Source: Sphaerolaimus hirsutus (lineage: Eukaryota > Nematoda > Chromadorea > Monhysterida > Sphaerolaimidae). Taken from it: a stretch of DNA of 64,000 nucleotides. The notes beneath the pieces are model-generated. The model had not been told where the DNA came from and searched no databases. It saw nothing but the letters and a program-made list of their open reading frames with translations. Made by a program: the position numbers and the translations under genes. Of the stretch, positions 49,539-58,985 are shown piece by piece. The DNA lies in NCBI GenBank assembly GCA_964036195.1, contig OZ038459.1:19155206-19219205 (forward strand). The letters run 5' to 3'. Numbering within the stretch: the stretch's first letter is position 1; every line of letters begins with the position of its first letter.

Positions 49539-50309
49539 ATATGGGGACTTCCGTTCCAAAAGTTCACAAGCGCCAAATCCAGAAAAATCGAGTTAGCTGT
49601 GGATTCGACATCCACGTATAATTCTGCCCATTTTGGTAAAAAAATCAGTGTTATAGTCCATTTCGTTCCCGAGATACAGTGGTACCGTTTTTCAGAAAAA
49701 TCACAATTTTCATATCGAAAGTGCACATATCCATCTCAGATCCCCTATGAAAAACAGGACTTTCATTTCGTAAGTGCACATATCCATGTCGGACCACCGG
49801 AGTTTCATTTCATAAGTGCACATATCCAAAAAATAGTTTCATTTCCAAAAGTGCACGCGTGCTCCGGATTTCCCATACAAAATAAAGTTCCATTTCCGAA
49901 TGTGCATACGTAAATTTCCAAATTTATTTTGCTCTATAAATCGAGTACGGGTATAAATATAGATCTGAAAATTTAGGTTTGTGTACTTCTCGAAAGGGCT
50001 TCTCAGTGGTGTAATTGGTTTTGCCCTGCGATGCACCGTTAGGAAGTTATTTACATTTCAAGTTCAAATTTTCAAATTTACTCCTTATTTTAGGTGGTTT
50101 ACAAAATATGACGTAACTCCCAAAATATTTACCAGCCGACAAAATTTAGGGACAAAAATTGTAGACAAATGTCCGATATATCTGAAAAGTGCAGGGCAAG
50201 CTTTGTCGCCCAAACATGGCGCTGCCGGGCCAGCGCCAAACTTTAAAATGCGATTTTGAAAAATCTTAAAATCTGGATATGTTAACTTTTGGAATGAAAG
50301 TCCCCATAT
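49539..50309. mobile_element. TIR element with ATATGGGGACTT ends (copy 1)
   Basis: The left end is ATATGGGGACTTCCGTTCC and the right end GGAATGAAAGTCCCCATAT, imperfect inverted repeats of about 27 bp. The interior repeats AAGTGCACATATCCA at several places. A second copy in the opposite orientation lies at 61101-61897. The right part contains GGCGCTGCCGGGCCAGCGCC. No transposase is seen. Confidence 0.75.
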
Positions 50310-50904
50310 GTTCATTCGACAACTCGCAACAAAGGAAAAGACACCCAGAAAAGTTGATCAAACCTCAATAGAAACTGCAAGTTGCGTCACATCGGGCGGG
50401 GCGGGCGGGCCGTATTAATCTCAGTAAAAATCTCTCCGGGTTAGCGGTCATTCTGGCATTTATTTGTGTCGAAAATGTTCACGACTTGAGGGCGTCAAGC
50501 AGCAATGCAAAGAAACAAACAATTTTTCGGCGAATGGAACCGGTTCGAAGAGAAAGAGGCGCCAATTTCAATTTTAGGGAAAATCGAGGTTGGATGTTAG
50601 CCAACATGAAAAGACATTTTGGCATAATGCCATGGTGCGTTTGGTCAGGTGCACACAAGTTTAGTTTGGTCTACCAACTTTTTTCTTCAACGCGACATTT
50701 GTTCGGTAGTCATTTCTCCACCAAAATGCACAAGTTTTTTTCTGTTGCATTATTTCGAACACCTTACAAGAATCCGTTCCAAAAGCGAAGTGGCACCAAA
50801 TCTAGAAAATCCCATGTTGCACATGAGTTTTTGTATCCCTCATTCTCGATAAAAATTTGATTACCGTATCCCAAAAATTATGTTAATCTACACTTACAAA
50901 GCGC
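50310..50904. other. Stretch with no recognised feature
   Basis: The open frame 50486-50860 (124 codons) has no recognisable domain or splice context. Confidence 0.3.
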
Positions 50905-52140
50905 AATTGAATGTACAATGCGGTGCGCGCTGATATTTTGCTTTGCATCACCGCTCTGAGTTGGCTCCGCCCACTTTTGCGTTTTCGCCCGCGCGGGACG
51001 TCCCTCGAAAATTGCGGATTTTCCGTCAGGCTTGACGTTTTTTTGTGTGTGGGCTCAATAATGACAGTCAAATTTCTACATTTTCTTACATTTGACAGAG
51101 AACGCATGTAATTTTAGCCCTCTGTGCATACGCTCGACCCACAATTCCCATTTTCAAGCGCGTGATGGGCCTCAAAAAGTTCGTAAAAATCACGAGTTTG
51201 TATAGGGAAAACGGCGTGCCCAGCCGAGCAAAATTCCCTTACAGTTTAATGATGTAGGCTGGCGCGACTGCGCAGAGTAACAGTGGCACATGGCTCGGTG
51301 CCAATACGCACAGGAATTTCTGCGCGCATTGTACAGTGCGCGCATATATTTTGCTTTGCATCGCCGCTCTGAGTTAAGCTCCGCCCACTTTTGTGTTTTT
51401 GCCCGCGCGGGACGTCACTTGAAAATTGCGGATTTCCCATCAGGCTTGACTTTTTTGTGTGGGCTCAATAATGACAGTCAAATTTCTACATTTTCTTATA
51501 TTTGACAGAGAACGCATGTAATTTTAGCCCTCTGTGCGTACGCTCGACCCACAATTCCCATTTTCAAGTGCATGATGGGCCTCAAAAAGTTTGTAAAAAT
51601 CATGAGTTTGTATATAGGCAAATTGGCGCGCCCAGCCGAGCAAAATTCACATACAGTTTAATGGCGCGAGTGCGCGGAGTAACAGTGGCACATGGCTCGG
51701 TGCCAATACACAGTAATTTCTGCGCGCACTGTATTTTGATGCGCATGGCCACTCTAAATAGACTCCGCCCACTTTCGTGTAAATGCCCGCGCGGGCCTCC
51801 CTCGAAAATTGCGGATTTTCTGTCAGGCTCGCCTTTTTGTGTGTGGGCTCAATAGTGACTGACTATAAAATTTCTGCATTTTCTTACATTTGACAGAGAA
51901 CGCATGTAATTTTAGCCCTCTGTGTGTACGCTCGACCCACAATTCCCATTTTCTAGTGCATGATGGGCCTCAAAAAGTTTGTAAAAATCACAAGTTTGTA
52001 TAGGGAAAACGACGCGCGTGGCAGAGCCAAATTCAGTTTGCAGTTTGATGATGTAGGCTGGCGCGAGTGCGCGGAGTAACAGTGGCACATGCGTCAGTGC
52101 CACTACACACAGGAATTTCTGCGCGCGCTGTATTTACGAT
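50905..52140 (+). repeat. Tandem array, unit about 400 bp, three copies
   Basis: The word TTTTGCTTTGCATCACCGCTC (50935) recurs at about 51350 and, changed, at about 51733. ATTTGACAGAGAACGCATGT occurs near 51090, 51505 and 51890. Spacing is about 415 and 385 bases. The unit is GC-rich at one end (CCCGCGCGGGAC) and AT-rich elsewhere. Flanking single-copy sequence is AT-rich. Confidence 0.75.
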
Positions 52141-52199
52141 TGCTAACTTTTTCACGCATTTTGGTGAAACCGCAGCTTTTGTCATTTACATTATCTTTA

Positions 52200-53170
52200 C
52201 ACTAGGTTTTGGGGAGGGGGTATTTTGAGGGGGGGGGTTGATTCATCCATAGGGGCAATTTTGAAGGGGGATTGCGAGGGGGAGTAATTCGAGGAAATAC
52301 GGCGTCGAGCGAAGGTGAGATTAGCGCGCCAGCACTAGGGAAGCGTGAAGTATCTTGACGGAGCTTTTCGTGTGTGGAAGCGCTAGCAAGCTTCGTGAAG
52401 CGTCGGGAATTGTCGGAGTGAAGCCACTTCACGTGCTTCACCGCGCATCCACACATCAGTTTTTCTGCTATGTATACCAGGGGATCGTACAAGGTGATGG
52501 AAATTATCATTTTCTCAAAATTTCCATCAATTCGTTTCACGACATATACCGTAAATCCTCGAATAAGCCCCCCCCCCTTCGAATAACTCCCCCCCCCCGC
52601 TAGCTAACTGAGGAAAAAATAACTCCCCCCTTGAATAAATCCCCCCTCTGTGTAGGATGGGAAAGACGGCCATGTATAAAAACGTATGTAAAGTAAATAT
52701 ATTTTCATTAAAAAAATGATTAATTTTGCAGTTGATGCACACTAGCGTTGATTTCCTTGCATGAATTAAAGTAATTCTACCCTGTCTTACACGTTTATGC
52801 AACCGATTTAACCCCATTCAGACACTATATTGATCATGCATCTTCCTAAATATTCCGACGAAATAATAACTCCCCCCTCGAATAACTCCCCCCTCGAATA
52901 AGTCCCCACTCAAAAATTCCTGAGGTAAAAATAACTCCCCCAGGGACTTATTCGAGGATTTACGGTACTTTTTTTACAAAATATCAGGCCATTTTTGTTT
53001 AAATTGGACACAACAAATCTATAATAATTTACATGCCTATAGTTAATATTCATTGGCATCAGTGGGGGAATTATTTAAGTGGGGGTTCAAGCCCTCAGTC
53101 GCTCAGACCTGGGTATTTTTCGAGAGGGGGTTCAATTCAAGGGGGGAATAGTTCGAGGAAATACGGTAAT
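52200..53170. mobile_element. CCGTA-ended MITE with CTCGAATAA-CCCCCC units, plus fragments
   Basis: The main copy spans 52547-52966: ACCGTAAATCCTCGAATAAG at the left, TTATTCGAGGATTTACGGTA at the right, with repeated TCGAATAACTCCCCCC units inside. 52200-52305 (GGGGGTATTTTGAGGGGG to CGAGGAAATACGG) and 53050-53170 are partial copies of the TATTTCGAGG type. Confidence 0.65.
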
Positions 53171-53284
53171 CCAGTAAATACGGTATTTTTAATAATAAAA
53201 ATGACTGGAGTTTTTGTACCAGCTCTTCATGTCCTTTTCTGACAGCTGTTTGCCAGAAACGTCAGAACTGCAGTGATGGAAAAA

Positions 53285-53540
53285 GAGCCAGGACTTTGGC
53301 GTCAAGCGCCAAAAGCGCCATGGCGCTTTTCCGAACCCCAGCGCCAAGCGCCAATGGCGCCAAAGCAAAATAGCGCCAAGCGCCAGGGTGCTTTTTGCTT
53401 TGGCGCTAGCGCCAGGCGTTTTGTTCCCGGTGCCAAGCGCCAAAAGCGCCATGGCGCTTTTCATGGGCGTGGCGCCAACCGCCAATGGCGCCACGGCAAA
53501 ATAGCGCTAAGCGCCAAAAGCGCCATGGCGCTTTTCCATC
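53285..53540. repeat. GGCGCCA/AGCGCC inverted-repeat tract
   Basis: About ten AGCGCCAAAAGCGCCATGG-type blocks occur on both strands, each close to palindromic (GCGCCATGGCGC). The same motif occurs in the centres of the ACGTATCCAGG elements (29170, 32430, 63900), so it may be a mobile component. Confidence 0.55.
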
Positions 53541-53643
53541 ACTAGTCACAAGCAATTCTACACATAGCATACCGTAGTTGTGAAAATGTCAATTTATTTA
53601 GCTTTGGAGAAAAACTGTGTAGGTATTCATATTTGGATACCGT

Positions 53644-53895
53644 ATATACTCGGCGTACGTGATACTCTGCCCTCGCACTGATTTATGTCTCGTGTTGGAA
53701 GCGTGCCAATGATTATTAAATCATGCGATTTCCGTAAAAATATGAAAAAAATTCATCGATGTGAATTTGTTAATGAAGAACATCATAACAACAATCAATT
53801 TTGTCATCTTTTTATGAAACTCGGACGCGTTAACCATCGTTGGCACACTTCCAGCGGGAACCACGCGTGCAGGGTGTAAAGTAACCGGAGTATAC
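53644..53895. mobile_element. MITE with GTATACTCGG ends (copy 2)
   Basis: From TATACTCGGCGTACGTGA to GTAACCGGAGTATAC; only a few changes from 30282-30533. Confidence 0.7.
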
Positions 53896-54139
53896 CTAAA
53901 TACATGTCTGTTTCTTCCCACTTTAGTAAATACTTTTTCTCGGCTTTGGCAAAGTTCTGTACATACTCGATCAATTCCATCTTTAGGTAAACAATAATTC
54001 ATTTATTATTTTTTATACCCACTTCTGAAATGAAAAAAAATAGTGTTTACCCATCTTCTGGAATGCAACTTACACAGTGAAATGTCGCCGCCGCGACAGT
54101 ACACAGTTTCGGCCGACTGCGCCCCGGGGCGTTCGCGCA

Positions 54140-55010
54140 CACACCAGAGTTGTCAAAAGCGGGATTGGTTTTAGTAAAATTCTTTTTACTAAAATTGTAT
54201 TTTATTTTTATTAAAATTGTATTTTATTTTTATTTTATTCGTCAATTTTCCATTTTATTTTTATTTTATTATTCAATTTTTTATTTTGTTTTTATTTATT
54301 TTTTATTTTAGTTTGTAACCAGGATTGGTTTTAGTAAAATTCTTTTTACTAAAATTGTATTTTATTTTTATTAAAATTGTATGTTATTTTTATTTTATTC
54401 TTCAATTTTCCATTTTATTTTTATTTTATTCTTGAATTTTCCATTTTATTTTAATTTTATTATTTTTTTCCTGAGATTTTGCCAACCCTGGTCAAAAGTA
54501 CTGAACTTTTTTCAAAGTATACATAAATGTAAAGTATTCGTTTTTGACTAAGCCTTAAGTACAGAAAAGGTAAAGTAATTTTTTACCTTGAGTCGTTAGT
54601 AAAATACTTTTTCCCAGAAAATGTAAAAGTGAGCATTTTTGGGAAATTTTGCTATACCTAATTTTCATTCAAAATCACTAATTTTCATATTTTTGCCCAT
54701 TTTCACCTTCAAATACTCGTATTTTCAGCTATTTTGCGGCTATATATTATCTTTTATATCCACTTTTGGCTGATTTTTCTCTATTTTTAGACTTTTTTAA
54801 CCCTTTTTCACCCTTCCATGCCTTGAAAAAAACCTACACAATGCCTATCAGAAATACGTTTTCTGTAATCGAGTACTTTCACAAAAATATATGTAAAAGC
54901 GAGTACAGAAACTGTTTTCGGAGGTAATGTAAACGTATTTACTTTGTACTCGAGTATACGTATTTATCGAGTAAAAGTAAATTTGTTTTAACAACTATGG
55001 CACACACGAG
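54140..55010. repeat. TATTTTA-rich tandem and ACGTAAA element
   Basis: 54165-54320 and 54325-54470 are two copies of a unit beginning GGATTGGTTTTAGTAAAATTC and rich in TTTATTTTTATTTTA. They sit inside an ACGTAAA-family element (starts AGAGTTGTCAAAAG at 54147, resumes TCAAAAGTACTGAAC at 54492, ends about 54995 at GTTTTAACAACTATGG). Confidence 0.5.
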
Positions 55011-55315
55011 ACTAGACAGGAAAACATCCCCTCCAAAAATGTAAATAGATAAATATGATAAGAACTTCACAGCGCCCATGATTAAATGTACTGGTACGCG
55101 TTATATCTACGCAGTGAGAAAACATGGAAGGATACTTTCTCATGAAAGAACTTCCCGCGTGCATGAATATTTCATCTTCTGATCAGTAAATATCGTTAAT
55201 ATAAAACACTTACAGATTAAATTACAATAAAAATGGAGGTCTAAAAATATTTTATTAACCTATTTATGTTACATTTCCCCACCCGCCAAACAACTAAATA
55301 CAATTCGATCTAAAA

Positions 55316-58300
55316 ATGTGGTCAATCAATGACACAAAACCGATCAATTTCAATTGCCTGGCTGAAAAAATTGGATGCGCATCTACAGACCTCAAATTTG
55401 CGAAGCATTTAGACTCTCAAGACAATTTGGCATGCCTCAGAGAGAATTTCCACATTCCAAAAATGGGCACAATCCACGGGGCGGACCCGCAATTCTACAA
55501 AAGCGCAGACGACCCATGTATTTACATGTGCGGCAACTCACTTGGATTATTGCCAAAAAGTTGCGAACGCTTTATACAGGAGGAGCTGCAAAAGTGGGGC
55601 GAACAGTAAGTTTAGTTTGGGCCCCCACACACACTAGTTGACATCAAAATTCGTGTCAACTCAATTTAGGTAAATTATGTGGTTTAAATTTTTTATGTGA
55701 TAGAGCATATTTAATTTCATATCGTGACACTTGATTATCATTGTTTCTGTCAATGGCGATGCTATAAATTTTATTTCTGTTGTATTTACCTAGTTGACAC
55801 GAATTTGCGATGTCACCTAGTGCGTGTGTGTGTGGGCCTATTCCGACAGTAGTTTTTCTGGATAAAATCTTTTTTGGCAAACTTCCAGCGGAGTACACGG
55901 CCACTTTATTGGCGACCGCCCATGGGCACTTTGTGATGAAACAGCTGTCAAGTCAAGCGCCAAACTGTTAGGAGCACTCAATAGTGAAATAACACTCATG
56001 AATGGACTTTCAGTCAACTTAAACCTATTGCTGGTTAGCATTTTTTAGCAAACATTAAAGTTATCAGTTAAGTATTATACTGCTATCAAATATCAATTTT
56101 ATGTGATAAATTTTGTATTTACCGTATTTATAGGTATTTATTATGATCAAATACTGTAACAATTCTGGTTCATTATTCAGAGGACTTGTGGTTCCATAAA
56201 AGTGTAATGTCTGCAAAGTATCTCTGCATGAGACTAAATAAACAATACATGGTAAAAAAATGTCCAGACAAGAAAATCTTTAACTTCCAGATATCCTTCT
56301 ACCAGCCCACTTCGACGCGCTACAAAGTAATCATCGAAGAAAAAGCCTTTCCATCTGACGACTATGCAGTTCAGTCGCAACTTCGATTGCACAAACTGAA
56401 CCCTGATGAGGCCCTGATCAGGGTAAAACCAAGGCCCGGGGAGCACACACTGAGAACTGAGGATATTTTGGAACAGCTGGTGCCAGTCCCAGATTCTGGA
56501 AATGCCTTGTAAAATGCCAGATGTTATGCAAAGTGCCTGCGCACACTAGTTAACACATGAAATTTCGAAAACTCATAAATCAGCTAAGAACGCATTTGAG
56601 TTTTCTACAATGAGGTGGCCGTCAACTACAGTTGACGGAGATAAAAAATAACTCATTGTGGAAAAATCAAACATGTTCAAAGTTTATTTATGAGTTTTCG
56701 AAAATTCGTGTGAAAACTAGTGTGCGCAGGGCCAAAGTGTCAAAAGTCATGTAAAAGGCTCTATAAAATTTCAAATGTGATATTTACAGTGTTAAAATTT
56801 ACGTAAAATGTCAAATATCATGTAAAACGCTCTATAAAATGTCAAAAGTCATAAGAAAGGCTCTGGAAACTGGCAAATGTCATGAAGTGTCAAAAGTAAT
56901 GTAAAATGCCCTGTAAAATATCAAATGTCATGCCGTGTCAAGTCATAAAAAAGCCTCTGGAAACTGGCAAATGTCATTTAGTGTCAAAAGTCATGTAAAG
57001 TGCCCTGTAAGTGCCATGTAGTGTCAAATTTGAGTAAAATGCCCTGTAAAATGGCAAATGGAGTTGCATCAAGCATGACATTTTACGAGGCAATTTACAG
57101 GGTCTGGGAGTGCCCCCAGGAACAGCATGGCGAGTCTACAGCAGTAGTGATGTTATCCGCAGTGCAATACTACACGGGCCAGTGGTTTGAAATGGAGAAA
57201 ATCACAAAGGCGGCACATCAAAAGGCAAGCCAAACGTTCATTGATACATTTGGTCCCAATAATTCAGTTTAATATACTGTAAATTCTTAAAGTTGTCTGT
57301 TCCTTTAATGAACACTTGTACGAGCGAGTGCAGCGTACAATAATGTATGCGCAGCACTACCGAGAAGATAAAAAATACAACAAAGTATTGTCCGTCGATC
57401 AAATCACTCCCCCCTCATTTAAGGGCGCCATATGCGGCTGGGACTTAGCTCACGCAGCTGGCAACGTGCCAATGAGCCTGCACACGTGGCAAGTCGACTT
57501 TGCCGCCTGGTGCAGCTACAAGTACATGAACACCGGCGCCGGCGGCATGGCCGGCATTTTTGTACACCAAAAACACCATGGAAGGAAAGACTTGGTCAGG
57601 CTGCATGGATGGTTCGGCAACAAGATGGAAACTAGATTTCAGATGAGCCACGGTCGGCATTAATGTTCTGTTATGGGCCTTAAGTAAGATACTATGTACT
57701 TGACCAACATTTCACATGAATATGGAACTTTTCACTTGAACTGACTTTTTCAAGTGCTGTCATTGTCGTGACGAAAAATGCGTGCGAACAGCCCTTAACT
57801 CCGTCGTTTTCAATCACCCAAAGACACCAAAACACAGAAATGGATGAAGCGACCGATGCATCAGCTTGGCGCATTTCCAACCCGCCAATTTTGTTGGTGT
57901 GCTCCCTGGCGGCTAGTTTGGAGGTGAGCTATAAACAAAACATCATTTAAAAGTGCAAATTAGTGAATTTTTGCAGATTTTCGATATGACCTCCATGGAA
58001 GAATTACGTGCGAAGTCGATTCAACTTACTGGATACATGGAACATCTGGTGCCAGTCCGAGACTCTGTAGAATGTCAAATGTGACGCAAGTGTCAAAAGT
58101 CGTAATTTGTTTGTCATTTTACACAACTTTTGAAACTTTGCATGACATTTGACACTTTACAGGGTCTGGGACTGCCCCCAGATATTGGCACATCTAGCAA
58201 AAGATTCGGCCCAAAGGAAATCGAAAGCCTACTGTGATATAATTACACCAAGCGATCCAATGCAAAGGGGTGCCCAATTATCGCTGTGTTTCAATGTGAA

Positions 58301-58537
58301 CATTCAGAAAATATATGACCAGCTGGTGAAAAGAGGGGTGGCAGTAAGTTTCAACACATTTTTTAAAATCCAAAAAAAACCCTAAAATGCACCTAATATG
58401 TGTTTTTCACACCACAGTGCGACAAACGCCTTCCGTATGTTATCCGAGCGGCGCCCGCACCACTCTACACTAGATTCGAAGATGTGCATAGATTTGTGGA
58501 AGCGCTCGCTGACACACTTATGCAGGTGGATGGATGA
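55316..58537 (+). CDS. KYNU: Kynureninase (9 exons, 465 aa)
   Basis: PLP-dependent hydrolase of tryptophan catabolism, cleaving kynurenine and 3-hydroxykynurenine to anthranilate or 3-hydroxyanthranilate plus alanine, in the cytosol. Exons: 55316-55605, 55889-56033, 56291-56479, 57120-57224, 57424-57652, 57838-57923, 57977-58048, 58182-58343, 58418-58537. They total 1398 bases with an unbroken frame and end in TGA. The length of 465 residues equals the human enzyme from memory. Family blocks are [11 protein letters not shown] (exon 1), [12 protein letters not shown] and [16 protein letters not shown] (exons 2/3), ILFSG-like [13 protein letters not shown] (exon 4), [11 protein letters not shown] with [13 protein letters not shown] (exon 5), RISNPPILL (exon 6), [17 protein letters not shown] (exon 8) and [21 protein letters not shown] (exon 9). 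The Schiff-base lysine of SYK falls at residue 276. Introns 3 and 7 are introner elements. Intron 4 starts with GC, not GT. Intron 1 is mostly a MITE. Confidence 0.97.
55619..55842. mobile_element. MITE filling most of kynureninase intron 1
   Basis: The left end is GGGCCCCCACACACACTAG followed by TTGACATCAAAATTCGTGTC. The right end is GCGATGTCACCTAGTGCG then TGTGTGGGCC. It is 224 of the intron's 283 bases. The donor (CA/GTAAGT) and acceptor lie outside the element, so this is an ordinary intron insertion, unlike the introners. Same family as 7470-7694. Confidence 0.75.
56480..57119 (+). mobile_element. Introner: element that is kynureninase intron 3
   Basis: The intron begins GTGCCAGTCCCAGATTCTGG and ends ACAGGGTCTGGGAGTGCCCCCAG cut at 57119; the two ends are inverted repeats. 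The element proper starts two bases inside exon 3 (TG of the final CTG codon). The 8-bp repeat GGAACAGC lies on both sides (56470-56477 and 57119-57126). Splicing joins ...ILEQL to EQHGE... in phase 0. The body contains several imperfect tandem copies of a 45-50-bp unit (GTCAAAAGTCATGTAAAATG, GCCCTGTAAAATGGCAAATG) and a complete inserted MITE (56530-56736), which explains the larger size. Confidence 0.88.
56530..56736. mobile_element. CGCACACTAG-family MITE nested in the introner
   Basis: Left end CCTGCGCACACTAGTTAACA; right end GAAAACTAGTGTGCGCAGGG. The bases CAAAGTG occur directly before it and again just after it, a likely target duplication of 7-8 bp. The introner therefore predates this insertion, and the intron tolerates it. 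Confidence 0.75.
58049..58181 (+). mobile_element. Introner: element that is kynureninase intron 7
   Basis: 133 bases, the most compact example. It begins GTGCCAGTCCGAGACTCTGT and ends ACAGGGTCTGGGACTGCCCCCAG cut at 58181; inner parts are inverted repeats with two mismatches. The preceding exon again ends ...GGAACATCTG, matching GGAACAGCTG before intron 3, so the same two element bases (TG) are exonic. Splicing joins ...YMEHL to ILAHLAKD... in phase 0. The body is TGTCAAATGTGACGC, GTCATTTTACACAAC, GCATGACATTTGACACTTTA. Confidence 0.88.
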
Positions 58538-58552
58538 TAAAGTGTGGTGCCA

Positions 58553-58738
58553 ATTCCGCCAAGCCAAGTGGAGTAATAGAAACATATTTTAGAAGTGAGA
58601 AGTCAAGTGAGAGGAAGTGAAACGAAAAGTAAAAAGTTAAACTCGAAGTAAGCTTTTTGTTTTTCATTTCACTTCTCATTTTACTTATCACTTCTAAAAA
58701 GTTTTTTTTTACTTCTCCACATGCGCAATTGAACCCTG
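58553..58738. mobile_element. GGAACTGGC / GAAGTG MITE just after kynureninase
   Basis: The left end is GTGCCAATTCCGCCAAGCC (about 58547) and the right end CTCCACATGCGCAATTGAACCC. The inner arms are GAGAAGTCAAGTGAGAGGAAG and CATTTCACTTCTCATTTTAC. It begins about 10 bases past the stop codon, so the kynureninase 3'UTR probably runs into it. Confidence 0.6.
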
Positions 58739-58985
58739 TAATCTGTGAGATTCATAGCATAATGTGAAGTTTGATTTTCACTTTCAGTTCACTTGAAGTA
58801 AGATCCAAATGTATCTCAAAAAAATCCGTAAGCAACTTTTGATAACCCTACAAATCAGTATTAGAAGATGTATCTGATACCTATTTACCTATGGTAAATA
58901 CCCGACCCGGGAGTGAAATTTCGGCCTATGTATCGCAGAAATAAATTACTACATAAATAAATATCTAAATCGACACACACATTTC

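Noticed and set aside
55619-55842. Kynureninase intron 1 considered as another flush introner
   Set aside because: The MITE ends do not coincide with the splice sites and it belongs to a different family (GGGCCCCCACACACT ends); 13 bases at the left and 46 at the right are ordinary intron.
57000-57272. 90-codon ORF covering kynureninase exon 4 taken as an independent gene or as a longer exon
   Set aside because: Its first part is introner sequence and its last 15 codons are intron 4. Family alignment requires the exon to end at 57224 and resume at 57424.
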